Shown here in pieces: positions 57,061-64,000 of a stretch of DNA of 64,000 nucleotides. The DNA comes from Vibrio furnissii CIP 102972 (GTDB taxonomy: Bacteria > Pseudomonadota > Gammaproteobacteria > Enterobacterales > Vibrionaceae). The DNA lies in NCBI RefSeq assembly GCF_000176175.1, contig NZ_ACZP01000013.1, forward strand, positions 1,291,701-1,355,700, given 5' to 3'. The first letter of the stretch is position 1; each line of letters opens with the position of its first letter. Both the position numbers and the translations under genes were made by a program. The notes beneath the pieces are model-generated. The model had not been told where the DNA came from, made no database searches, and worked only from the letters and a program-made list of their open reading frames with translations.

Positions 57061-57990
57061 ATGGCCGTAGATTCATTCGTCGCAATCGGTATTTTTGTCT
57101 TCGTGGTGATCGCGTTCATCGCCTCCGCCGTGAAGACCGTCCCCCAAGGAAACAACTGGACCGTGGAGCGATTTGGACGCTACACCCACTCACTCAAGCC
57201 GGGCCTGAATGTCATCATGCCGTTTATCGATCGCGTCGGTAAAAAGATCAACATGATGGAACGTGTCCTCGACATTCCCGCTCAAGAAGTCATCAGTAAA
57301 GACAATGCCAATGTGGTCATCGATGCAGTCTGTTTTGTGCAAGTGATTGATGCCGCCAAAGCCGCATATGAAGTGAACGATTTGGAAAACGCCATTCGTA
57401 ATCTGACCTTGACCAACATGCGGACCGTTTTGGGGTCCATGGAGCTTGATGAGATGCTCAGCCAGCGTGACATGATCAATACCAAGCTTCTATCGATTGT
57501 CGACCAAGCGACCAACCCTTGGGGAGTCAAAGTCACTCGGATTGAAATCAAAGATGTACAGCCCCCCGCAGACCTCACCTCCGCCATGAATGCCCAAATG
57601 AAAGCCGAACGTGAAAAACGCGCCTCAATCTTGGCCGCAGAAGGGGTTCGCCAAGCAGAAATTCTCCGTGCCGAGGGACAAAAGCAGTCAGAAATCCTGC
57701 GTGCTGAAGGTGAAAAACAAGCCGCAATTTTGCAAGCTGAAGCGCGCGAACGTGCCGCCGAAGCGGAAGCCAAGGCGACAGAGATGGTGTCCAATGCCAT
57801 CGCCAAAGGTGACATGCAAGCCGTGAATTACTTTATTGCTCAAGGTTACACCGATGCGTTGAAGTCCATCGGGCAGGCAGAAAATGGAAAAATCATCATG
57901 CTCCCGTTAGAAGCCACCGGATTAATGGGATCGGTTGCCGGGATTGCAGAAATGTTTAAACAAACCAACACGAAGAAGGTGGACCATTGA
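57061..57990 (+). CDS. qmcA: QmcA, SPFH/stomatin-like membrane protein
   Basis: 309 residues: an N-terminal membrane helix (about 5-25), the SPFH domain ([24 protein letters not shown]...), a long coiled coil with repeated AEG(VRQ/QKQ/EKQ)AxILRAE units (about 190-245), and a C-terminal region. Partner of NfeD in a membrane complex; related to FtsH-modulating HflK/HflC. The stop codon overlaps the TTG start of the next gene. Confidence 0.95.
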   Translation: MAVDSFVAIGIFVFVVIAFIASAVKTVPQGNNWTVERFGRYTHSLKPGLNVIMPFIDRVGKKINMMERVLDIPAQEVISKDNANVVIDAVCFVQVIDAAKAAYEVNDLENAIRNLTLTNMRTVLGSMELDEMLSQRDMINTKLLSIVDQATNPWGVKVTRIEIKDVQPPADLTSAMNAQMKAEREKRASILAAEGVRQAEILRAEGQKQSEILRAEGEKQAAILQAEARERAAEAEAKATEMVSNAIAKGDMQAVNYFIAQGYTDALKSIGQAENGKIIMLPLEATGLMGSVAGIAEMFKQTNTKKVDH

Positions 57991-58436
57991 TCGACTGGAT
58001 ATTGGCATTAAACCACTGGCATTGGCTCGCGCTGGGGCTCGTACTACTTGCCGCAGAGCTACTGGGCACGGCAGGTTACTGCTTATGGCTTGGGCTTTCC
58101 GCCCTGCTGGTGAGTGCACTTTTAATTTGGATTCCGATCAGTTGGCAGCTGCAATGGTCGGCGTTTGCCGCATTCTCGCTGATCACCACTTGGCTTTGGT
58201 GGCGCCGTCAACTCAGCCGCGATACACAAGGAGATGCGCAGCGAAACTTAAATCAAAAGCAAAAGCAACTGATCGGTCAAAGTGCAACCGTCTCCGATGC
58301 TGTGCCAGCCGGTCAATTTCGCCTGCCATTGGGCGATACCACGTGGATTGCTGAATGTGAACAGGCCCTTGAAGCCGGCCAGCGTGTGGTGGTGGTCGAT
58401 GTGGATGGCACGATTCTTAAGGTCGAACCGAAATAG
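57987..58436 (+). CDS. NfeD-like inner-membrane protein (YbbJ)
   Basis: 149 residues: three hydrophobic helices (about 4-70) and a C-terminal OB-fold ([54 protein letters not shown]). It begins at TTG (57987) overlapping the qmcA stop by 4 bp with AAGGTGG just upstream; no ATG or GTG is better placed. qmcA-nfeD pairs are common and the proteins act together at the membrane. Confidence 0.92.
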   Translation: MIDWILALNHWHWLALGLVLLAAELLGTAGYCLWLGLSALLVSALLIWIPISWQLQWSAFAAFSLITTWLWWRRQLSRDTQGDAQRNLNQKQKQLIGQSATVSDAVPAGQFRLPLGDTTWIAECEQALEAGQRVVVVDVDGTILKVEPK

Positions 58437-58483
58437 AAGCACCAATGCTCGACGTTGTACAGAGACGAGTCAACACGCAAAAA

Positions 58484-58508
58484 ACAAAAGGCCCGCTGGG
58501 CCTTTTGT
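58484..58508. terminator. Bidirectional terminator between nfeD and cueR
   Basis: ACAAAAGGCCC / GGGCCTTTTGT, overlapping the cueR stop codon. Confidence 0.88.
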
Positions 58509-58912
58509 CATGAATGGTGGCAACAGTGCCCTTTCAAATCATCAATGATCGGACATTCACTATTTTCATCACCAGGGCATTCTCGAATCCACGCTTCCAG
58601 TTGCTCTTTAATCAGCGTTAATTCCTGCAATTTGAGTGTCACTTGCTTCAATTTCACCTGCGCTCGCTCTTTGACTGCCGAGCTACTGCGCTCCGGATCA
58701 TTGGCCAATGCCAACATCGCTTTGCACTCATCGAGCGTAAAACCAACACGCTTGCAGCGAGCAATCAATAACAAATCATCGACATGACTCTGACCATAGT
58801 TGCGGTAACCATTCTCTGAACGCAGCGGCGGTTGTATCAATCCCTTCTCTTCATAAAGACGGACCGATTTCGCTGTCAATCCAGTGCGTTTGGCCACTTC
58901 ACTAATGTTCAT
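58508..58912 (-). CDS. cueR: CueR, Cu(I)-responsive MerR-family regulator
   Basis: 134 residues from ATG 58912 (an earlier ATG adds one residue). MerR winged helix MNISEVAKRTGLTAKSVRLYEEKGLI, a long dimer helix, and the copper-binding loop with Cys112 and Cys120 in CPGDENSECPII, the E. coli CueR numbering. The C-terminus is HCCHHS, the CCHH type. It should activate copA and other copper-efflux genes on Cu(I); none of them lies in the window, so its targets are elsewhere. Confidence 0.94.
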   Translation of the reverse strand: MNISEVAKRTGLTAKSVRLYEEKGLIQPPLRSENGYRNYGQSHVDDLLLIARCKRVGFTLDECKAMLALANDPERSSSAVKERAQVKLKQVTLKLQELTLIKEQLEAWIRECPGDENSECPIIDDLKGHCCHHS

Positions 58913-58932
58913 CATTGCTTTCTCTCGACAAT

Positions 58933-58962
58933 AAAAAAGGCATGGTCAACACCATGCCTCTT
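58933..58962 (-). terminator. Intrinsic terminator after the lipoprotein gene
   Basis: Minus strand AGGCATGGT / ACCATGCCT with a 6-nt loop, followed by TTTTTT. Confidence 0.9.
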
Positions 58963-58979
58963 CTTGACTTCGTTGGCAA

Positions 58980-59789
58980 TTATTCTTGACTGATCAACCA
59001 AGACAAAATACCCGCTTTCTGGGTTTTATCCGCTTTTTCGTACCAATAAGCCATCATCTCCAACGCTTTGCTTTCGCTATTCATGGCTTGCTTCACTTCA
59101 GCACGGTTGCTAAACGCCCAGTCGGCAAACTGCTTGCGTTCTGCATCGGAGCCTTCATTGAACCAGTATTGCACCATTTCTTCTGGCTTGCTGACTGGTG
59201 CTGCCACGACCACAGGGGCAGGTGTAGCGACTTGCACGCTAGCTTGTGGCGCCACTTGGTTTAACGAGCCTTGCAGCTGTGCTTCACGCTGCACGGCATT
59301 CACATATCCAGACGCGATCGTAAAACCCGTCACGACGCGAGAGGCGCCTGAGCGCAGTTCGAATTGCAGATCAGCGCTGGTTGCAAGATCATCATTGGAA
59401 ATAGGGAAGCTGATATATTGCGTCACCACGCAGTGCTCAGAGCACATACTTTTGGAAGGTTGGTCCACGCGCAGCTTTTGCGTTTGGCCATTGAACAATA
59501 CGGACGCGTATTCATCGTATGATTCAAACGTCGTGACTTCGACATAAACAAACGTCTCAGGCGCCTTTTGCTCAAGACGTGGGTAATTTGCCACGATAGC
59601 GACCGACGCCTGAACCACATCCGGTCCTTTAATCGCCTGTGTCGCTGGTGTGTATGATTTACTTTTAACCTGAACAAAATTGTATCGCTGATTCACCGAA
59701 TCAACGACATCATCAAAATTGCTGCTGGAATCCAAAGCTGAACAGGCCGAAAGAATGAATGGAGCAGCGACAAGTAATAATTTACGCAT
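58980..59789 (-). CDS. Putative lipoprotein, unknown function
   Basis: 269 residues with a type II signal peptide (MRKLLLVAAPFILSAC; lipobox LSAC, Cys16). Residue +2 is Ser, so the protein probably goes to the outer membrane. The mature protein has a beta-rich domain with two cysteines close together (SMCSEHCVV, about 115-119) and a C-terminal helical region (about 200-269) after a Pro/Ala/Val-rich linker. Vibrio genomes carry a homologue next to the porin. No recognisable enzyme motif. Terminators on both sides make it monocistronic. Confidence 0.75.
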   Translation of the reverse strand: MRKLLLVAAPFILSACSALDSSSNFDDVVDSVNQRYNFVQVKSKSYTPATQAIKGPDVVQASVAIVANYPRLEQKAPETFVYVEVTTFESYDEYASVLFNGQTQKLRVDQPSKSMCSEHCVVTQYISFPISNDDLATSADLQFELRSGASRVVTGFTIASGYVNAVQREAQLQGSLNQVAPQASVQVATPAPVVVAAPVSKPEEMVQYWFNEGSDAERKQFADWAFSNRAEVKQAMNSESKALEMMAYWYEKADKTQKAGILSWLISQE

Positions 59790-59841
59790 AATTATCTACA
59801 ACCTTATGTTTAGTCAGCACTGAATTAAAATTTTTGTGATG

Positions 59842-59867
59842 AAAACGCTGGCATGAGCCAGCGTTTT
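59842..59867 (-). terminator. Intrinsic terminator after the porin gene
   Basis: Minus strand AAAACGCTGGC / GCCAGCGTTTT, 4-nt loop. Confidence 0.85.
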
Positions 59868-59890
59868 ATCAGTGTGAGACAAAATACGAA

Positions 59891-60991
59891 TTAGAAACCG
59901 TACTCTAGACCTACGCGAGTCACGATATCAGTGTCTTTGTCTGAAGTGAAGTCAGAGCGAGCGGCAACACGTACGTAAGGAACGAAACCGTTAATCACAC
60001 CCATCACCTGACCAGACAGAATGTTGTTTGCATCATCCTGTTTTACGCCATCGATTTTAGAATCTAGGTTCGCGGCATAACCGATTTTGATCCCAAGAGG
60101 ACCATTCCAGTATTGACCCACGATAGAGAATGAATCTTGCTTGTGCTTACGAATGCCGTTGTCTAGTTCTTCACCTTTAAATGCCGCTGCCAGACCAAAG
60201 CCTGCAGGTAGGCTCGCTTCAAAACCAACTAGGTAAGCAAAGGTGTCGTCATCGTAACCGGCAACAACTGGGTTTTGAACGGCAGTCCCTGTATTATCAA
60301 GTTCCCAGTCACCACCTGTCTCTGCAACCACACGCGTACCGGATTCAACTGCACCCAAAAGCGTGATTTTTTCGAAGCTGTAACGAGCATTGGCACCAAA
60401 GAAGTTTGCATCACGAGTTGCTGCACCGCCGCCGTTGTCATTGTCATCACGACCAACCGATGCCGCAAATGAGAAGCCACCAAATTTAGGTGAATCGTAG
60501 CGAATTTGGTTTGATTGACGATCGTAGTGAGCGTTGATACCGCCCCAGTCAAAGGCTGCACCCAGACCTGGGTTAGAGAAAGGCCAGTCAACGATTTCGT
60601 ATAAAGGAGTCAGAACACGACCAACACGAACGTTACCCCAATCGCCTGAAGCGCCGATGTAAGTATCACGGAAACCTAGCACACCGCCAGATACGCCGCC
60701 GTGGCCCCAGTCAGTACTATCAACATAACCAGATTCGATCTGCATGGTTACTGTAAAGTTTTCAAACATCTCTTTGTGTGCACGGAAACCGATACGAGAT
60801 TCGTTTTCTAACACATAACCTGAACTATCATCACGATTGTCTGTTGTGTTGTAGTTCACAACCGACATTGCTGCCACACCGTAAACATCAACGTTAAAGT
60901 CAGAGTTCACACCAACTTCTTTAGCCATCAGACCAGTAGAAGCAAGAGCAACTGCCGCACCGATTACAGTGCGTTTAAACATTTTGTCCAT
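59891..60991 (-). CDS. Trimeric outer-membrane porin, chitoporin-like
   Basis: 366 residues. Signal peptide (about 1-23, cut after LMA), then a beta barrel with alternating strands, a conserved RVGRVLTPLYEIVDWPF loop and the terminal Phe (RVGLEYGF) needed for barrel assembly. Its position next to ligA/zipA and a lipoprotein matches the Vibrio cholerae porin annotated as the putative chitoporin. The nag genes elsewhere in the window fit chitin-sugar import, but substrate specificity cannot be proved from sequence. A strong AGGAG ribosome site precedes ATG 60991. The leader is over 430 bp and contains two palindromes. Confidence 0.82.
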   Translation of the reverse strand: MDKMFKRTVIGAAVALASTGLMAKEVGVNSDFNVDVYGVAAMSVVNYNTTDNRDDSSGYVLENESRIGFRAHKEMFENFTVTMQIESGYVDSTDWGHGGVSGGVLGFRDTYIGASGDWGNVRVGRVLTPLYEIVDWPFSNPGLGAAFDWGGINAHYDRQSNQIRYDSPKFGGFSFAASVGRDDNDNGGGAATRDANFFGANARYSFEKITLLGAVESGTRVVAETGGDWELDNTGTAVQNPVVAGYDDDTFAYLVGFEASLPAGFGLAAAFKGEELDNGIRKHKQDSFSIVGQYWNGPLGIKIGYAANLDSKIDGVKQDDANNILSGQVMGVINGFVPYVRVAARSDFTSDKDTDIVTRVGLEYGF

Positions 60992-61108
60992 GGAAAACTC
61001 CTAAAAAATAGATATAGCTGTTTTGTCATTTTCTCCCCCAAAGTTGGCCGCCGAGGGGAAGTCAAATTTCCTTACCAGAGTCTCAATCCGAGTCTCTCAA
61101 GTATCTGC

Positions 61109-61123
61109 ATACACTGGGTGTAT
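61109..61123. promoter_or_regulatory. Palindrome upstream of the porin gene (proximal)
   Basis: ATACACTGGGTGTAT: 6-bp arms with a 3-bp centre, 118-132 bp before the porin start. Repressor-operator-like; regulator unknown. Confidence 0.45.
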
Positions 61124-61319
61124 CCATGGTGATAAGACTAACTTCACCGAGTAAAACATCAACGAGAACTTAATTTTCGACTAAAAAAATATGAGCCACG
61201 ACAAACTTTGCTCCAGTAAGTGATCAAGATCTAAATCTTATTTTTATTTTTACGAATGAAAACAAATCAAGTTAAATCAATGGCTTAAATTTTTAGAAAA
61301 GTTAATTTTATTGAAGTGC

Positions 61320-61335
61320 GTCGCATTGATGCGAC
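61320..61335. promoter_or_regulatory. Palindrome upstream of the porin gene (distal)
   Basis: GTCGCATTGATGCGAC: 7-bp arms, 2-bp centre, about 330 bp before the porin start. Not a NagC, CRP or Fur consensus. The interval to the ligA terminator has no gene. Confidence 0.45.
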
Positions 61336-61426
61336 AATGAAGATGACAAGACGAGAGATTGCTGCATTCAGGTGTAGGAAAAATGAATCAAATTCATTCG
61401 ATATAGATTAGTTATTTCTCCTTAAT

Positions 61427-61457
61427 AAAAAACCCCAAGCCTCACGACCTGGGGTTC
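61427..61457 (-). terminator. Intrinsic terminator after ligA
   Basis: Minus strand AACCCCA / TGGGGTT stem, followed by TTTTTTATT. Confidence 0.85.
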
Positions 61458-61477
61458 ATATAATGATGTAAAATTGT

Positions 61478-63540
<2,063 letters not shown>

Positions 63541-63552
63541 AAATCAATTTTA

Positions 63553-64000
63553 TTACGCGTGTGCTTTTTTGGCGCGAAAATCGGTGATCTGCTTTCGGTA
63601 TGCCGCAAGGCGATCAGGCGTCATCAAGTTACGTGCATCATCCAGCACATTGGCCCCTAAATCGTCAGCCACTTGCTGAGCGGTTCTGAGCATCATCTTG
63701 AAGTTCTGATCGGGTTCACCGAAACATGGCAAAGTCATAAAGAAAGAAATGCCTTTGGTGGTGAAGTCTGCCGGATCGTCGTGCTTTAACGTCCCCGGAT
63801 GCATCATATTCGCCACACTGAACAACACTTTGCCAGTGCCCGATAGATCCGAATGACGATGGAAGATATCCATTTCACCGTACAGCAAGCCGTTTTGTTG
63901 CAAGCTATCAAATAACTTCGTGCCCACAAACGGCTCATTGCCAGCGCAGTGCACATTGAGCACAATCACCTGCATTTCATCTTCTGCTGGCTCTGGCTCT
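63553..64000 (-). CDS. zipA: ZipA, FtsZ-anchoring division protein (C-terminal part)
   Basis: Only the C-terminal FtsZ-binding domain plus a short part of the linker is in the window; the membrane anchor and most of the linker lie beyond the right edge. The visible domain reads [20 protein letters not shown], then [28 protein letters not shown], and [16 protein letters not shown], all family signatures. The Met at 63975 is internal, preceded by an acidic linker (EPEPAEDE). ZipA tethers FtsZ to the membrane. Identity is secure. Confidence 0.95.
   Translation of the reverse strand, partial: EPEPAEDEMQVIVLNVHCAGNEPFVGTKLFDSLQQNGLLYGEMDIFHRHSDLSGTGKVLFSVANMMHPGTLKHDDPADFTTKGISFFMTLPCFGEPDQNFKMMLRTAQQVADDLGANVLDDARNLMTPDRLAAYRKQITDFRAKKAHA

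Overview
The window is chromosomal DNA from a Vibrio species. Genus-level markers are luxO-luxU with a divergent Qrr1 small RNA, toxRS divergent from htpG, a HubP/FimV-type polar organiser with ten 50-residue acidic repeats, sodium-motor MotY next to rnt, and the Rsx/Rnf operon followed by nth. The gene order is the one I remember from the large chromosome of Vibrio cholerae (moaA to ligA/zipA). The near-even base composition and the extra operons make a V. fluvialis/V. furnissii-like relative plausible, but I cannot assign a species from sequence alone.

Layout. 1-6.4 kb: molybdenum cofactor genes (moaB partial, moaA with a Moco RNA leader), a YvcK/CofD-like gene, then the quorum-sensing phosphorelay luxU-luxO with LuxO sites, a sigma-54 promoter and Qrr1, then uvrB with a LexA box. 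6.4-10.1 kb: DnaA-box-like motifs, tRNA-Asn, an octanucleotide tandem repeat and a stand-alone pyruvate formate-lyase. 10.1-17.5 kb: rsxABCDGE-nth-gloA. 17.5-21.3 kb: a Fur-box-preceded DUF2753 gene, motY, rnt and an NhaC-type antiporter. 21.3-34.1 kb, minus strand: glnS, hubP, truA, accD, folC, dedD, cvpA and purF, with a PurR box before cvpA. 34.3-38.7 kb: nagE divergent from nagA-nagC, with NagC and CRP operators between them. 38.7-48.8 kb: KefB-like antiporter, asnB, rfaH, a POT peptide transporter, hemH, adk and htpG. 49.1-50.9 kb: toxR, toxS and a SelT/SelW-like protein. 50.9-53.8 kb, minus strand: a tightly overlapping operon of two DUF1538 membrane proteins, a PII-like protein and a CBS-domain protein, with yfcE behind it. 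54-64 kb: yfcH, an SDR gene, cnoX/ybbN, qmcA-nfeD, cueR, a lipoprotein, a porin resembling Vibrio chitoporin, ligA and the C-terminal part of zipA.

Most of the window is conserved core genome with well-predicted regulation: Qrr1/LuxO, LexA, PurR, Fur, NagC and CRP sites, and many intrinsic terminators placed exactly between convergent genes. The least explained elements are the DUF1538 pair + PII-like + CBS operon (the best candidate for an under-described regulated membrane system), the 8-bp tandem repeat before the orphan pyruvate formate-lyase, the paired palindromes upstream of the porin, inverted repeats in the adk leader, and a possible small membrane protein at 55780-55911. I saw no insertion sequence, prophage or CRISPR array.
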